Assembly: GCF_000517105.1 (NCBI RefSeq)
Contig: NZ_KI912148.1
Coordinates: 2,606,448 to 2,670,447 of the forward strand
From: Fischerella sp. PCC 9605
GTDB taxonomy: Bacteria > Cyanobacteriota > Cyanobacteriia > Cyanobacteriales > Nostocaceae
Direction: 5' to 3'
Length of the DNA stretch: 64,000 nucleotides
The notes under the pieces were generated by a model, which did not search any database, had not been told where the DNA came from, and was given only the letters and a program-made list of their open reading frames with translations. The position numbers and the translations under genes were made by a program. Below, piece by piece: positions 27,858-39,394 of this stretch. Every line of letters starts with the position of its first letter. Positions within the stretch are counted from its first letter, which is position 1.

Positions 27858-28838
27858 TCATAATTTTTCAGATCCATCTATAGACTCGGCAGTTCGAGGA
27901 ACAACAGATTCGCCTTTGCGCCCTCGCCACCAAGCAAGGAGAGTACTGGCGATAAAAATACTGGAATATGCCCCCATTGTGAAGCCAATAATCAAGGCTA
28001 AGGAAAAGTTTTTCAGCGTTTCTCCACCAAACAGGTAGATGGCAAATAATGTCAGCAGTACAGTTAAAGTTGTGTTGATTGAACGTGCTAAGGTTTGATT
28101 GACCGCATCATCTACCACTTCATTGATAGATTGATTGGGATTGCGGCTGAGTGTTTCCCGAATGCGATCGTAAATAACTACGGTATCGTTCACCGAGAAA
28201 CCGGTAATGGTAAGCAGAGCAACAATAAATAAACTGTCTACTTCTGTTCCTACTGTCAAACCAAGTATCGAGAACATGCCTACCGTAATCAACACATCGT
28301 GAAACAGAGCGATGATGGCAAATACGGCATAGTCTAATTGGAAGCGGACGCTCATGTAGGCAATGATGCCAACAAAGGAAACCACCAAAGCAATGACACC
28401 ACTTCTAAACAACTCTCGCCCGATGGTAGGGCCAACAGTGTCGATTTGGGTTTTTTGCGGATCAAAGGAGCCAATTTTTTCGCTTAAGGCGTTTTGCAAC
28501 TTAGTACGCTGTTCGACATCCAGTGTTTTGGTGCGAATTAATACACCATTATCTTTACCTGTTTCCTTGTCAGCGACAATTTGAATGCTGCTGTCACCCA
28601 AGCCCTGTTCTTTCGCTACTTCTCGAACAACGTTGATATCAATTTCTTTGTTGCAGTTATCTGGATTAGTACAATCCCGTTCAAACTGCAAGCGCGTACC
28701 ACCAACGAAATCCAAACTCGGGCGTAGGGGTGCACCAATTTGTTGCCAGGAAATCACCATTGAGATGATACCAGCGAGAATGACGGCGAGAGAAATAGCC
28801 CACCACAGCGATCGCGATTTATTGATACTTAGTTTCAT
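27858..28838 (-). CDS. secF: Protein translocase subunit SecF
   Basis: 326 residues, six membrane helices and one periplasmic domain. Typical features are [13 protein letters not shown] near the start, the TM4 motif [17 protein letters not shown], and [15 protein letters not shown]. With SecD it uses the proton gradient to help pull exported proteins through SecYEG. The ATG overlaps the secD stop by 4 bp, so the two are translationally coupled. Next to the gene's 3' end lie ATTATGA-type repeats. Confidence 0.96.
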   Translation of the reverse strand: MKLSINKSRSLWWAISLAVILAGIISMVISWQQIGAPLRPSLDFVGGTRLQFERDCTNPDNCNKEIDINVVREVAKEQGLGDSSIQIVADKETGKDNGVLIRTKTLDVEQRTKLQNALSEKIGSFDPQKTQIDTVGPTIGRELFRSGVIALVVSFVGIIAYMSVRFQLDYAVFAIIALFHDVLITVGMFSILGLTVGTEVDSLFIVALLTITGFSVNDTVVIYDRIRETLSRNPNQSINEVVDDAVNQTLARSINTTLTVLLTLFAIYLFGGETLKNFSLALIIGFTMGAYSSIFIASTLLAWWRGRKGESVVPRTAESIDGSEKL

Positions 28839-30247
28839 CGAGCCACCTCTGCCTTATTTGAGGCTGGCAAATTAGGACAATATAGTTCTGGTTTCCGCAA
28901 TGAGGGAATGGAAATTGCCAAAAACATCAACGTTCGACTACAGGTAATTGCTGAAAACATACTCACCGCTACCCCTAAAGCCAGGGTCAGCGCAAAGCCT
29001 TTTACCAAACCAGATCCCAGCCAGAACAGCGCAGCACAAGCAATCCAGGTCGTAACGTTACTATCCAAAATACTGGAAAAGGCGCGGTAAAAGCCAGATT
29101 CCACAGAACGATACAAGGTTTTACCTGCTCGCAACTCTTCCCGCGTGCGTTCAAATATAAGCACATTAGCATCAACTGCCATACCAATACTGAGGATAAA
29201 ACCTGCAATTCCTGGTAGTGTCAGGGTGACGCCTAACAAAGCAAAACTAGCCCAAGTCAGCAGGGTATAAATCACTAGTGATATATCCGCAATCAGTCCC
29301 GGGAGTCTATAGTACACCACCATAAATATCAGTACTAAAACCAGACCACCAAGACCTGCCCAGATGCTGCGTTGCACACTATCTTGACCCAGGGTTGCTC
29401 CAACTGTCCGAATTTCACCTATTTCTACCGGTACAGGTAATGCGCCGCCGCGTAGCTGCACACCTAATTCATTGGCTTCTTGGGGTGTAAAGTTACCAGT
29501 AATCACCGCAGCACCACCCGCAATACCAGTACTGGCGAACTCTGGGCCAACTACGGGAGAACTAATCAGTTCGTTATCGAGAAAAATACCGATGCTGCGG
29601 CCAGTACCGGCAAGGTTTTTGGTGATTTGGGCAAAAAGATCGCCGCCTTGTTGGTCAAAGCGAATCGCAACTTCCCAATTATTGCCTGAGGTTGGTTGTC
29701 CTTGGGCGTCTTTGAGAAATTTACCTGTGAGTGGTGGGTTAGTGCTTTCAAATAATTCAGCGATCGCTTTGCTATTATTTTGCAGCGCTTCTTGATTTTT
29801 TTGAATAGCTGCGGTGTCCTGAGAGTTTTTCAATTCCTGTTGCTTTTGTTTGAGTTCGAGTTGCGATGCTCGTAAAGCAAACAGTTGAGCTTCGGTATTT
29901 GGTTTTTGCTGGCGAAACTCTAACTGCGCTGTACCTCCCAGAACTCGTTCTGCTTGCTGTGGATCGTTGACTCCGGGTAGTTGCACCAAGATCTTGTCTT
30001 CTCCTACGGTTTGGATCACAGGTTCAGAGACGCCAAGACCGTTGACGCGACCTTCAACTACACTTTTAACAGCTTCCAATTCTCGCTCCGTGATACGTGG
30101 AATTTCTGGAGTTGTCTTCACTTGAATTGTTAGCTGTGAGCCTCCCCGCAAGTCTAGTCCTCGGGGTACAGGAATTGTGGCAATTACCACAATCGCGGCA
30201 ATTACCAAAAATAAAATTAAAGCTAATAGCGATCGCTGTCTTTGCAT
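28835..30247 (-). CDS. secD: Protein translocase subunit SecD
   Basis: 470 residues. The first helix is followed by [15 protein letters not shown]. The periplasmic domain carries [16 protein letters not shown] and [18 protein letters not shown], and the C-terminal membrane part has [20 protein letters not shown] and FERTREEL. A Gln/Lys/Asn-rich stretch (about 125-165) lengthens the periplasmic domain, as in other cyanobacterial SecD proteins. It is first in a secD-secF unit. Confidence 0.96.
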   Translation of the reverse strand: MQRQRSLLALILFLVIAAIVVIATIPVPRGLDLRGGSQLTIQVKTTPEIPRITERELEAVKSVVEGRVNGLGVSEPVIQTVGEDKILVQLPGVNDPQQAERVLGGTAQLEFRQQKPNTEAQLFALRASQLELKQKQQELKNSQDTAAIQKNQEALQNNSKAIAELFESTNPPLTGKFLKDAQGQPTSGNNWEVAIRFDQQGGDLFAQITKNLAGTGRSIGIFLDNELISSPVVGPEFASTGIAGGAAVITGNFTPQEANELGVQLRGGALPVPVEIGEIRTVGATLGQDSVQRSIWAGLGGLVLVLIFMVVYYRLPGLIADISLVIYTLLTWASFALLGVTLTLPGIAGFILSIGMAVDANVLIFERTREELRAGKTLYRSVESGFYRAFSSILDSNVTTWIACAALFWLGSGLVKGFALTLALGVAVSMFSAITCSRTLMFLAISIPSLRKPELYCPNLPASNKAEVAR

Positions 30248-30284
30248 ACCATCACTCGCTGCGACAAACGATATGATAGCGCTC

Positions 30285-30450
30285 TTTGATGAGTTATGAG
30301 TGAAGAGTTAAGTTATTTTAGGGACTGGGGATTGGGGATAAGGGCATAAAAATTATGAATTATGAATTATGAATTATGAAATTTTCAGCCCAATCGCATT
30401 CATCATTCATAATTCTCACCAGTACCCAATACCCCATCCCCGATCCCCGA
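30285..30450. repeat. ATTATGA and CCCCGATC-type short repeats
   Basis: An AATTATGAATTATGAATT run (30351-30379) is flanked by GGGGATT- and CCCCGATCC-type units. The gap between pdhB and secD holds no gene. Confidence 0.7.
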
Positions 30451-30451
30451 T

Positions 30452-31435
30452 CTAAACTCGCAAAGCTACCATTTTTTCTACAGCTTCGACAATTTGCTCT
30501 GGTTGAACAATTGTCAATCTCTCCATATTGCCGTTATAAGGCGTGGGAATATCTTGGGAAGAAAGCCGCAGTAGTGGCGCATCCAACTCATCAAAAAAGC
30601 GATCGTTAATTGATGCAATTATTTCGGCTGCAACGCCCCCTGTTTTCATGCACTCTTCGACTATAATTACTCGATGGGTTTTCCGCACGGATGCCCCAAT
30701 TGTATCCATATCTAAAGGTTTGAGAGATATTAAATCGATAACTTCCGGGTCAAAACCTTGTTTTTCCAATGTTTTTACAGCTTGCAGTACATGATGCCGC
30801 ATCCGCGAGTAGGTGAGAATTGTGACATCTTTACCAAAACGGACGACTTCTGCTTTATCTAATGGCAGTAAGTATTCTTTCTCTGGTAGGTTTTCTTTCA
30901 AGTTATAGAGCAGGACGTGTTCAAAGAACAACACTGGGTTATTATCGCGGATAGCAGATTTGAGAAGTCCTTTGGCGTTGTAAGGTGTAGAGCAGGCAAC
31001 AATCTTTAATCCCGGAACGGCTTGAAAATAAGCTTCCAATCGCTGAGAATGTTCTGCCCCTAGCTGACGTCCTACACCACCAGGGCCGCGAATAACCATC
31101 GGAATTTTAAAGTTACCACCAGAGGTATAGCGTAGCATCCCGGCATTGTTAGCTATTTGGTTAAAGGCAAGGAGCAAAAAGCCCATATTCATGCCTTCAA
31201 TGATCGGTCGCAACCCGGTCATTGCTGCTCCCACTGCTAAGCCAGTGAAGCTATTTTCAGCGATGGGAGTGTCTAAAACTCTCAGTTCGCCGTATTTTTG
31301 ATACAAGTCTTTGGTAACTTTGTAAGAACCACCGTAGTGTCCTACGTCTTCACCAAGCACAAATACAGTTGAGTCACGCGCCATTTCTTCATCAATGGCT
31401 TCCCGTAGGGCGTTGAAGAGTAGTGTTTCTGCCAT
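30452..31435 (-). CDS. pdhB: Pyruvate dehydrogenase E1 component, beta subunit
   Basis: 327 residues. It forms the alpha2beta2 E1 enzyme that decarboxylates pyruvate with thiamine diphosphate. Seen are [34 protein letters not shown], the phosphate-loop-like [40 protein letters not shown] and [16 protein letters not shown]. This is the chloroplast/cyanobacterial type. The alpha subunit is not in the window. A 204-bp gap separates it from secD. Confidence 0.95.
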   Translation of the reverse strand: MAETLLFNALREAIDEEMARDSTVFVLGEDVGHYGGSYKVTKDLYQKYGELRVLDTPIAENSFTGLAVGAAMTGLRPIIEGMNMGFLLLAFNQIANNAGMLRYTSGGNFKIPMVIRGPGGVGRQLGAEHSQRLEAYFQAVPGLKIVACSTPYNAKGLLKSAIRDNNPVLFFEHVLLYNLKENLPEKEYLLPLDKAEVVRFGKDVTILTYSRMRHHVLQAVKTLEKQGFDPEVIDLISLKPLDMDTIGASVRKTHRVIIVEECMKTGGVAAEIIASINDRFFDELDAPLLRLSSQDIPTPYNGNMERLTIVQPEQIVEAVEKMVALRV

Positions 31436-32047
31436 TCGACCTCGTATGCGATTATTGTTCTAGAATCTTATCGTGCTTCTGCTATCAATACGGTGAGCGA
31501 TGCTCCAAAAAAGAGCAGAAGGGGGAGTTTGCACGCTTCGTAAGCAGGCAAGAGGCAGAACAGAAAACGCAGAAGCCTATATTGCTCGTAACAACCAGTT
31601 TTTGTCTGTCTTATATAACTATCGAGTCAGTTCTGCCTTAGTGTACTAAGCTGTTGCGCTTACACATAGCACTTTTTTCGTTAAGACCGTCATTTATCCT
31701 ACCCTACGGGAAGCCGCCCGGAGGGCGTCTATGTCATTTGTCCTTGGTTATTAATGACTAATGACTAATGACTAATGATGACCCTTACGAGCAATCGTGC
31801 AATTTTCAGGCATTACAGCTTAGTTTGCTAGCTATCAATCGCTATTTTAACTGTAGTTCAAAAGGGACTGGCTATTGGCGAATGGGGACTGGGAAAGATT
31901 CTTATTCAGTCCCCAGTACCTAATCATCAGTACCCTATTTAGAAAAGCTGTCTTGCCCCTCTGCCTGTATGCCAGCCCATAATTATTTTGTTGAAAAAAG
32001 TGTGCAAATTAAATACATGAGATCGCGGTATTTATTATTTTAGCTGG
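31436..32047. other. Intergenic region with short repeats
   Basis: Contains a CTACGGGAAGCCGCCCGGAG hairpin element near 31701 (an inverted relative is at about 36811-36841), TGACTAATGACTAATG repeats near 31753, and CCCCAGTACC units near 31910. No gene accepted. Confidence 0.5.
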
Positions 32048-32392
32048 CTACAGCCGTATCTCGGCAGCAGACGTGTCAGGCATAGGAGTGACTTGATTGA
32101 CCGGATTATTTGGAAACCTTCTTGGTCTTCCTGGTTTACGTTTATGCCGCTGATTGATAGATTTTTCGCTTGCTGCTGCCAATTCTTCTGGTGTGCATTT
32201 AAATAGTCGCAACGCTTCTAAGTATTTTTTGGGCGTCATTGTAGGTTCAGTACGTCCTGCTTCCCAGTTGCGAACACTGGTTTCACTGATTGCAAGCCTG
32301 AAGGCAACCTCTGCACGGCTAAGTCCCGCACGTTCTCTCAGGACTTGCATATCCATATCTGAATGCTCCCTTTGATAACTATATGAATGCAT
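32048..32392 (-). CDS. XRE-family helix-turn-helix regulator with AT-hook-like tail
   Basis: 114 residues. The HTH lies at about 13-70: LRERAGLSRAEVAFRLAISE followed by TSVRNWEAGRTEPTM, the Cro/C1 type. The tail contains KRKPGRPRRFP, an AT-hook-like GRP core flanked by basic residues. Two starts are possible (ATG 32392 or ATG 32356, giving MDMQVLRERAG). Its targets are unknown. It is a lone gene with large flanking gaps. Confidence 0.85.
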   Translation of the reverse strand: MHSYSYQREHSDMDMQVLRERAGLSRAEVAFRLAISETSVRNWEAGRTEPTMTPKKYLEALRLFKCTPEELAAASEKSINQRHKRKPGRPRRFPNNPVNQVTPMPDTSAAEIRL

Positions 32393-33260
32393 TTAATAAA
32401 TCAGTTGACGTAAAAATGCCAACTGAAAACAAATTATTAACTATATTATTTTATAAGCGATCGCTGTACCTTATGACAAACAAAAGATTCCTATATTTCT
32501 GTACAATCTCTTATAAAATTCTCTATGCAAAACCTTAAATGTCTCTACCTATTTTTATACAGGACTAACTTTCACGTTTACTAACGTACCCAATACAAGA
32601 TCAATCTGTATACTATCAACAAAGAAAACCCTGTTAATTAGGTGGAGTTTTGCTTTAGGCGATAGATAAGACAGGAGACAGCCGATAATCTTTTCAGAAC
32701 CTTTTTGTATGCACCTCAGCTACCAACAAATTACACTAGCGATCGCTGTTATAAGTAGGTCAACATAATTCAACGTAAAATATCTTGTATTTGATACGGG
32801 CGGGCAGGATGCCCACCCCACAAGAGCTTTAATAATATTGTGGGGTGGGCTTCTAGCCCGCACTGTTTTTAGTTTATTTATGCCTTTCTACTTATCTCGG
32901 ATAAGGAGTTTCGGAGCATTATATTTGATATTGTATTTATTTTGAAGATACGCTAGGGTATCCAAAATATTACTGTTAAATTAAGTAATTTTTTAAACTA
33001 AAAACTTACTGACAATTGTCCTGTAGCTAGAGATATAAAAAGTAAAATTTTTGAATTTTGAATTTCTTTCCACAACAATCTCACGCCTAGATACCAAGAC
33101 GAGCAATGGATGTGTAACAGATAAATTTTTTCGTCGGACTCGCGGTTCAACTATCTGCTATATCTGCTACAGCATCTGTCGCCAACTTTGCACCTCTGCG
33201 TGAGATTTACAAGCAAATTATGCAGATGAAATTTTGTCATCTTTGAGGTCTAGCCACTGC
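32393..33260. other. Large intergenic region between the XRE gene and hemB
   Basis: Apart from the inverted repeat at 32798-32861, no gene, RNA or tandem array was recognised. The sequence is AT-rich. It contains the XRE gene's upstream region and the 3' flank of hemB. Confidence 0.45.
32798..32861. repeat. GTGGGGTGGGC inverted repeat
   Basis: Left arm GGGCGGGCAGGATGCCCACC and on to CCACAA, right arm TTGTGGGGTGGGC...AGCCCGC, separated by GAGCTTTAATAATA. It can fold into a long hairpin and resembles short palindromic elements scattered in cyanobacterial genomes. Confidence 0.75.
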
Positions 33261-34241
33261 TTACCCCAGCCAACGCGCTGCATCTTTAGCATGGTAGGTC
33301 AAAATCAAGTCCGCCCCGGCACGTTTGAAACCGATTAAAGTTTCCATTACCACACGCTGTTCATCAATCCAACCATTGAGGGCGGCAGCTTTCACCATAG
33401 AATATTCACCGGAAACGTTGTAAGCAGCAACGGGTAGATTGCTAGCTTCCTTGACGCGCCAGATGATATCCATGTAAGCCAAGGCTGGCTTCACCATCAA
33501 CATATCAGCACCTTCAGCGATATCTAACTCAATTTCTTTGAGGGCTTCGCGGGCATTACCGGGGTCCATTTGATAGGTACGGCGATCGCCAAACTGCGGT
33601 GCTGAGTCAGCTGCATCCCGGAACGGGCCGTAGTAAGCCGAAGCATACTTAGCTGCATATGATAAAATCGGCGTATCTTGGAATCCCGCTTCATCCAAAC
33701 CAGCACGAATAGCTTGCACAAATCCATCCATCATCCCAGAAGGTGCGATGATATCCGCACCTGCTTTTGCTTGGGAAACAGCGGTTTTCTTGAGTAATTC
33801 TAGGGTGGGATCGTTGAGTACTCTTCCTGTCAAGTCACCGACTTGCAAATAGCCGCAGTGGCCGTGACTGGTGTACTCGCACAAACAAGTATCAGCAATG
33901 ACAATCAAATCGGGCACTGCTTCTTTGACAGCAGTTGCTGCTTTCTGCACAATACCGCAATCATGCCAAGCGCCAGTGGCATCTACATCTTTATCGGCGG
34001 GAATACCAAACAAAATAATAGCAGGAATGCCCAGGTCATAAACTTCTTTAGCTTCTTCCACAATTTTGTCTATTGAAAGCTGGAAGACACCTGGCATTGA
34101 TTTGACTTCATTGGCAATTCCCTCACCTGGTACAGCAAACAGAGGGTAAATTAAGTCATTTGTGGTGAGAACGGTTTCGCGTACCATCCGACGCAGTTGG
34201 GAATGGGTACGCAGGCGACGGGGTCGATGAATTGGAAACAT
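33261..34241 (-). CDS. hemB: Delta-aminolevulinic acid dehydratase (porphobilinogen synthase)
   Basis: 326 residues. Joins two ALA molecules into porphobilinogen for haem, chlorophyll and bilins. The N-terminus [20 protein letters not shown] is typical. The active-site lysines lie in [10 protein letters not shown] and [34 protein letters not shown] is the metal-site region, where the cysteines match the zinc or mixed type. GRNE-like and [20 protein letters not shown] segments are normal. Confidence 0.96.
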   Translation of the reverse strand: MFPIHRPRRLRTHSQLRRMVRETVLTTNDLIYPLFAVPGEGIANEVKSMPGVFQLSIDKIVEEAKEVYDLGIPAIILFGIPADKDVDATGAWHDCGIVQKAATAVKEAVPDLIVIADTCLCEYTSHGHCGYLQVGDLTGRVLNDPTLELLKKTAVSQAKAGADIIAPSGMMDGFVQAIRAGLDEAGFQDTPILSYAAKYASAYYGPFRDAADSAPQFGDRRTYQMDPGNAREALKEIELDIAEGADMLMVKPALAYMDIIWRVKEASNLPVAAYNVSGEYSMVKAAALNGWIDEQRVVMETLIGFKRAGADLILTYHAKDAARWLG

Positions 34242-34634
34242 AAAGTTTTATAAACTAAAAAAATTCACATGGACAAAAAACAAAGCGTCACACACTCAGG
34301 GCAAAACCTTGCTCCCGTAGGACACACTGCAAAAAGCGCTTAACTGTCCTCTGCCCTACTGCTGATGCTGTGGGGCAATTTTGTATTTTACAGCTTGCTT
34401 GCCATTTCTCTGCGAGAAGGCAGGTAAACTATATTAAAATTCTCATCAAAATAGTAGATGAACTGGATTATCAATCACTGATGGAATAAGTGTGAGGTTC
34501 AATAGTAATTGGCAATTAAAACACAGCCTCTTACCAATTACCATTTTGCAATTACCAGCTATTTCAAAGTCACTTCTTTATCTAAATATATTCATCAGTG
34601 ACCTTAGTGCTAACGGAGAAAAATCACTTTTATG
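34242..34634. other. Intergenic region upstream of hemB
   Basis: No gene or repeat array recognised. It contains the hemB promoter region and the 3' flank of the DUF4870 gene. Confidence 0.4.
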
Positions 34635-34976
34635 CTACACAAGTCGGAAAATGAAGGGATAGCGGAATGGTTTTTCAGTGTCGCTAAGAACGTGGTAAAG
34701 CGCCCAAATAGTTAATCCCCAGTGGATGACAAACCAGATACCGGCCAAAGGTATCAATAAACCGAAAGTGATCCAGATTAGCACACCAATAATAGCTCCA
34801 TAGAACCAGACATTAAAGTGGAAATTAATCGCTTCTTTGGCATTCTCTCTAACAACAGGATCTTCTGTTAAAAAAACAATGAAAATTGGTAGACCAATTG
34901 ATACTAATGTAGTACTAAAAAAAATTGCTCCGTGACACAGGGCTGATAAAAGCTTGCGCTTGTCCGTGTCGTACAT
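34635..34976 (-). CDS. DUF4870/Tic20-like membrane protein
   Basis: 113 residues with three to four membrane helices. The family pattern is visible as LLSALCHGAIFFSTTLVSIG, LPIFIVFLTEDPVVRENAKE, AINFHFNVWFYGAIIGVLIW and a C-terminal helix before FRYPFIFRLV. DUF4870 proteins are small membrane proteins of unknown role, distantly like Tic20. Single gene, divergent from prfC. Confidence 0.85.
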   Translation of the reverse strand: MYDTDKRKLLSALCHGAIFFSTTLVSIGLPIFIVFLTEDPVVRENAKEAINFHFNVWFYGAIIGVLIWITFGLLIPLAGIWFVIHWGLTIWALYHVLSDTEKPFRYPFIFRLV

Positions 34977-35104
34977 TACTTTCCCCCTTTTATTCAGGTT
35001 TCAGTTACATTAAGACCCTATCATGAGCATCGTTGCCTTAAGATTAAAAGACTCGCTAAAGTTGGAAAAAGTTAAGTTAAGTTAAGTTACAAGTAGATAC
35101 AGTT

Positions 35105-36733
35105 ATGTCAACTGACCTAGAGTTAGAGCTTCACAAAGCAGTTGAAAGTCGGCGCAATTTTGCGATTATTTCTCACCCTGATGCTGGTAAAACTACGCTG
35201 ACAGAAAAGCTACTGCTATACGGAGGTGCAATTCACGAAGCTGGTGCAGTCAAAGCACGGCGGGCGCAACGCAAAGCTACGTCCGATTGGATGGCAATGG
35301 AACAACAACGGGGTATTTCTATTACTTCTACAGTCTTGCAATTTGTATACCAGGACTGTCAGATAAATTTATTAGATACTCCCGGCCACCAAGATTTTAG
35401 TGAAGATACTTATCGCACTTTGGCAGCAGCAGATAATGCGGTGATGCTAATTGATGCTGCCAAAGGTTTGGAACCCCAGACGCGCAAGTTGTTTGAAGTG
35501 TGTAAGATGCGGGGTATTCCTATCTTCACATTTGTAAACAAGCTAGACCGTCCAGGACGAGAACCGCTGGAACTGCTGGATGAAATTGAACAAGAATTAG
35601 GATTGCAAACCTATGCGGTTAACTGGCCCATTGGTATGGGCGATCGCTTTAAAGGTATCTTTGATCGCCGACAACAACAAATCCACCTATTTGAAAGAAC
35701 TGCCCACGGTAGTAAAGAAGCAATAGACACGGTAGTTGATTTGGGCAATGCCAAAATTGAACAACTCCTAGAACAAGACCTTTACTATCAACTAAAAAAC
35801 GATTTAGAACTTTTAGAAGGTGTGGGGCCGGATCTAGATTTAGAGTTGGTACACCAAGGCAAAATGACACCTGTTTTCTTTGGTAGTGCCATGACCAACT
35901 TCGGGGTAGAATTATTCCTTAAGTCTTTTCTAGATTACGCCCTCAAACCAGGCTCTCATAACAGCACTATCGGTGAAGTTTTCCCTGCCTACCCAGAATT
36001 TTCTGGGTTTGTGTTCAAACTTCAGGCCAATATGGACCCAAAACATCGCGATCGCGTGGCGTTTGTACGCGTCTGTACGGGCAAGTTTGAAAAAGATATG
36101 ACGGTAAATCACGCTCGCACAGGCAAAATTGTCCGTCTGTCTCGTCCGCAAAAACTCTTTGCCCAAGAACGGGAATCAATCGATGTCGCCTACCCAGGTG
36201 ATGTAATCGGTTTAAACAATCCTGGAGTTTTTGCAATTGGGGATACAATTTACACTGGACAAAAGTTAGAGTATGAGGGTATTCCTTATTTCTCTCCAGA
36301 GTTGTTTGCGATTCTCCGCAACCCGAACCCCTCCAAATTCAAGCAATTTCAAAAAGGTGTTTCTGAGTTGCGCGAAGAAGGGGCCGTACAAATTATGTAC
36401 TCAGTGGATGAAGCCAAGCGCGATCCAATTCTGGCTGCGGTGGGTCAGTTGCAATTCGAGGTGGTGCAATTCCGCTTGCAAAATGAATATGGAGTGGAAA
36501 CCATGCTAGAGTTATTGCCCTACAGCGTCGCCCGTTGGGTTGAGGGTGGTTGGGAAGCGTTGAACAAGGTAGGGCGCTTATTCAATACAACCACAGTCAA
36601 AGATAGCATGGGTCGCCCAGTCTTGCTGTTCCGCAATGAGTGGAACTGTCAACAATTACAGGGAGACCATCCAGAGTTGAAACTAAGTGCGATCGCCCCG
36701 GTATTTTCCGGTCAACAACCCGTGGAGGGCTAA
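35105..36733 (+). CDS. prfC: Peptide chain release factor 3
   Basis: 542 residues, GTPase that recycles RF1/RF2 from the ribosome after termination. G1 is [10 protein letters not shown]2 [10 protein letters not shown]3 DTPGHQDF and G4 NKLDR. Domain 2 with [18 protein letters not shown] and the C-terminal domain ([20 protein letters not shown]) are complete. Length is normal for the family, and start ATG 35105 gives the expected N-terminus. Confidence 0.96.
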   Translation: MSTDLELELHKAVESRRNFAIISHPDAGKTTLTEKLLLYGGAIHEAGAVKARRAQRKATSDWMAMEQQRGISITSTVLQFVYQDCQINLLDTPGHQDFSEDTYRTLAAADNAVMLIDAAKGLEPQTRKLFEVCKMRGIPIFTFVNKLDRPGREPLELLDEIEQELGLQTYAVNWPIGMGDRFKGIFDRRQQQIHLFERTAHGSKEAIDTVVDLGNAKIEQLLEQDLYYQLKNDLELLEGVGPDLDLELVHQGKMTPVFFGSAMTNFGVELFLKSFLDYALKPGSHNSTIGEVFPAYPEFSGFVFKLQANMDPKHRDRVAFVRVCTGKFEKDMTVNHARTGKIVRLSRPQKLFAQERESIDVAYPGDVIGLNNPGVFAIGDTIYTGQKLEYEGIPYFSPELFAILRNPNPSKFKQFQKGVSELREEGAVQIMYSVDEAKRDPILAAVGQLQFEVVQFRLQNEYGVETMLELLPYSVARWVEGGWEALNKVGRLFNTTTVKDSMGRPVLLFRNEWNCQQLQGDHPELKLSAIAPVFSGQQPVEG

Positions 36734-36744
36734 GGTTGAATGGT

Positions 36745-37000
36745 TAGTAGTGGTGGTTAGTAGGTAGTAGATAGTGGTGAGCCAGCGCGCTCCAAAGGGG
36801 GTCTCCCCCCATGTAGACGCCCGCAGGGCGGCTTCTCGTAGAGTACCCGGAGGGTTAGTAGTTATTAGTTAACAAACAGCAACTAAGTAGTTAAACGGAA
36901 AGAAAAGCAGCTATGTAAATAAGTGTTAAAAAGTTGTTTTCTGCCTACTAACTACTATCTACTAACTACTAACTACTAACTACTAACTAACCCCAACAAT
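36745..37000. repeat. TTAGTAG/CTACTAA tandem repeats and CGCCCGCAGGGCGG element
   Basis: TTAGTAGTGGTGGTTAGTAG units (36745-36775) are answered by an array of ACTAACTACTAACTACTAAC (36946-36988), giving long inverted complementarity. Between them is GTAGACGCCCGCAGGGCGGC (about 36813), a hairpin element seen inverted near 31701. Confidence 0.75.
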
Positions 37001-37024
37001 ATAGTTATTGGAGTGCAACCGGCT

Positions 37025-39394
37025 ATGCCTTCGCATCCCGAACCATCTTTGAAGGCTGGTTTAACCGCCCTCAAGCAAGGGAACTACCAAACGGCGAAAA
37101 CGATACTAGAAGCTGTCACTGCTACTACAAGCGATCGCACGGCTACCTTACAAGCCGAAATTGGTTTGGTTGTAGCCTATGCCCGTAGCGGTGAAGTACC
37201 AAAGGCGATCGCCCTGTGTGAAACACTGACTCAAAGTGACAATCCGCAAGTGAAGGAGTGGGCAGAACGCTCTTTACAGAAATTAACAAAACGTTATAAA
37301 AACCATACTCCATTAAAAACTGAATCAAAAACCGATGTAACAGGATTTGTCCCTTTTGAGAATTCATCACCTACTCCGTCCACAGTCACTTCTGAGTCAG
37401 AGTTTCAGGAGTCGGAGAATAGAGAGGGAAAAGAGGACACAGGGGATGAACTTACCACCTCGCAGCGTGTATCAGCACCAAGTTCTACTCTGCGGGTGGC
37501 TACAACTCGAGGAGGCCCGCATGCTTGGTTGCCCTCTGCTTATTCCATGCCCCGCGTCTCTGTGCCCACAACTCCATCTCTATCACTCTCTGCATCTTCC
37601 ATTTCTCCTACTGTTACGCCTAGTGATTCTTCTGCAACTGTTAATCGCGATCGAACCAAACCACTCACTATTTATTGGCGGCAAGCAGGACGTGCTAGGG
37701 TATGGCAACCGCTACCAAAGCGGGGCTTAAAGCTATTGCGGCTACTGCAATTAGGAACATTTGTAGCGCTGTTTTGGGTAATCCGGGCGCTGCTAATGTT
37801 AACAATGAGATTTATTAACGATATTTTAGTCAAGCTGCCCTTCCTTGAGCCAATACAGCTTTTATATACCAATCCCACTATCTTTCTACTGATCTCGCTC
37901 TTTCTATTGTTCTGCCTGTCTCCTTGGTTATTGGATCGGTTGCTGGCAGAATTTTATGGTCAGCAACCACTAGCAAAGGATCTTTTAAATCGGTCTAGCA
38001 AAGAGGCTGTGCGAGTCTTGCAACGCTATTGCCAACAGCGGGGCTGGCAGACACCAAAATTGTTTATCATACCACTTGCAGCACCAATTGCCTTTACTTA
38101 TGGTAATTTACCTCGTACTGCCAGGATTGTGGTGAGTCGGGGACTTTTAGAACAACTTGCAGATGACGAAATCGCCACAATTTACGCTAGTCAGTTGGGA
38201 CATATTGCCCACCGGGATTATGGAGTGATGTCACTGGTGCTACTGGTGACGATTCCCGTTTACCAACTATATCGGCAATTTGCTGAATGGGGAGACAGAA
38301 GTTTGCCATCAATTTGGCGTCATGTTTTAGGCGTGCTGGCGAGTCTGATTTATTGTGTGTGGTGTTTACTAGTGGGGACAGCTTTGTGGTTGTCTCAGCT
38401 ACGGCTTTATTATAGCGATCGCGTTGGTGCAGAAGTCACTGGTAATCCGAATGGGCTTACCCGGGCATTGCTCAAAATTGCGATTGGCATTGCCGGTGAT
38501 GTGCAAAAGCAGGAACACACTAGCTGGCAGCTAGAAAGCTTAAATATAGTTATGCCAGTAGGCTACGAACAGAGTCTGTGTTTAGGCAGTATTGCTTCTC
38601 ATACCACCTTTGAATCTTTCTTAATGTGGGATAATCTCAACCCCTATCGTTGGTGGTTTGTGATTAATAATACTCATCCTTTAATAGGCGATCGCCTCCA
38701 ACGTCTTTGTCAGATTGCCCGTAATTGGCACGTAGTCCCGGAATTATATCTCGAAAGCCAACGCCCCTTAAGAGTAAAACGTCAGTCTTTTTTACTACAA
38801 ATCGCTCCTTTTTTGGGAATTATTTTAGGTATTGTGTTTGGGGGTCTGATCTGGCTAATTTGGCAAATTATTTTCGCATTCAAGATTTTGAACCTGACGT
38901 GGATCTACGACGATTGGAATTTTCTCAAAGGTTCCATTTTGATTGGCTTTAGCATCGGCATTTTGCTGCGGATAAATTCCTTCTTTCCCAACATTAAACC
39001 TACTAACGTACAAACTGATGACCGTTTGCCCAACCTATTAACTAACCCTGCTGCCCTTCCCATCGATAGCACTGGCGTGCGTCTTGTTGGCAAGCTATTA
39101 GGTCGTCAGGGTACTAGCAACTATTTAGGACAAGATTTAATCCTGCAATCTAGCACTGGTTTGGTGAAATTACATCATGTACCTTGGCTAAGACAGCCGA
39201 CCAATCTTCAAGAGTTGATTGGTCGGCAGATCGTTGTCACTGGCTGGCTACGGCGGGGGGCTACACCTTGGATTGACATCCAAAGCTTGCAAACTCAAGG
39301 CGGAAGAACCCTTAATAGTCCTCATCCCATTTTGTCTATAGTTTTGGCTGTAGCAGCAGAGGTTTGGGGAGCATATATTCTCCTTAGAGGGTAA
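37025..39394 (+). CDS. TPR/M48-like membrane protein lacking the peptidase zinc site
   Basis: 789 residues from ATG 37025 (a GTG at 37013 is an alternative). An N-terminal TPR-like helical part (about 1-85) is followed by a Ser/Thr/Pro-rich linker to ~220 and then several membrane helices. The region VVSRGLLEQLADDEIATIYA and SQLGHIAHRD aligns with M48 peptidases, but HExxH reads SQLGH, and the later ExxAD glutamate is replaced (LRLYYSD). Both metal features are lost, so proteolysis is unlikely. The C-terminal ~90 residues (VRLVGKLLGRQGTSNYLGQD onwards) look like a beta-rich, OB-like domain. Probable scaffold or sensor; role unknown. Confidence 0.75.
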   Translation: MPSHPEPSLKAGLTALKQGNYQTAKTILEAVTATTSDRTATLQAEIGLVVAYARSGEVPKAIALCETLTQSDNPQVKEWAERSLQKLTKRYKNHTPLKTESKTDVTGFVPFENSSPTPSTVTSESEFQESENREGKEDTGDELTTSQRVSAPSSTLRVATTRGGPHAWLPSAYSMPRVSVPTTPSLSLSASSISPTVTPSDSSATVNRDRTKPLTIYWRQAGRARVWQPLPKRGLKLLRLLQLGTFVALFWVIRALLMLTMRFINDILVKLPFLEPIQLLYTNPTIFLLISLFLLFCLSPWLLDRLLAEFYGQQPLAKDLLNRSSKEAVRVLQRYCQQRGWQTPKLFIIPLAAPIAFTYGNLPRTARIVVSRGLLEQLADDEIATIYASQLGHIAHRDYGVMSLVLLVTIPVYQLYRQFAEWGDRSLPSIWRHVLGVLASLIYCVWCLLVGTALWLSQLRLYYSDRVGAEVTGNPNGLTRALLKIAIGIAGDVQKQEHTSWQLESLNIVMPVGYEQSLCLGSIASHTTFESFLMWDNLNPYRWWFVINNTHPLIGDRLQRLCQIARNWHVVPELYLESQRPLRVKRQSFLLQIAPFLGIILGIVFGGLIWLIWQIIFAFKILNLTWIYDDWNFLKGSILIGFSIGILLRINSFFPNIKPTNVQTDDRLPNLLTNPAALPIDSTGVRLVGKLLGRQGTSNYLGQDLILQSSTGLVKLHHVPWLRQPTNLQELIGRQIVVTGWLRRGATPWIDIQSLQTQGGRTLNSPHPILSIVLAVAAEVWGAYILLRG

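Noticed and set aside
31423-31641. 72-codon plus-strand ORF after pdhB
   Set aside because: No homology pattern; overlaps the pdhB start region and repeat DNA.
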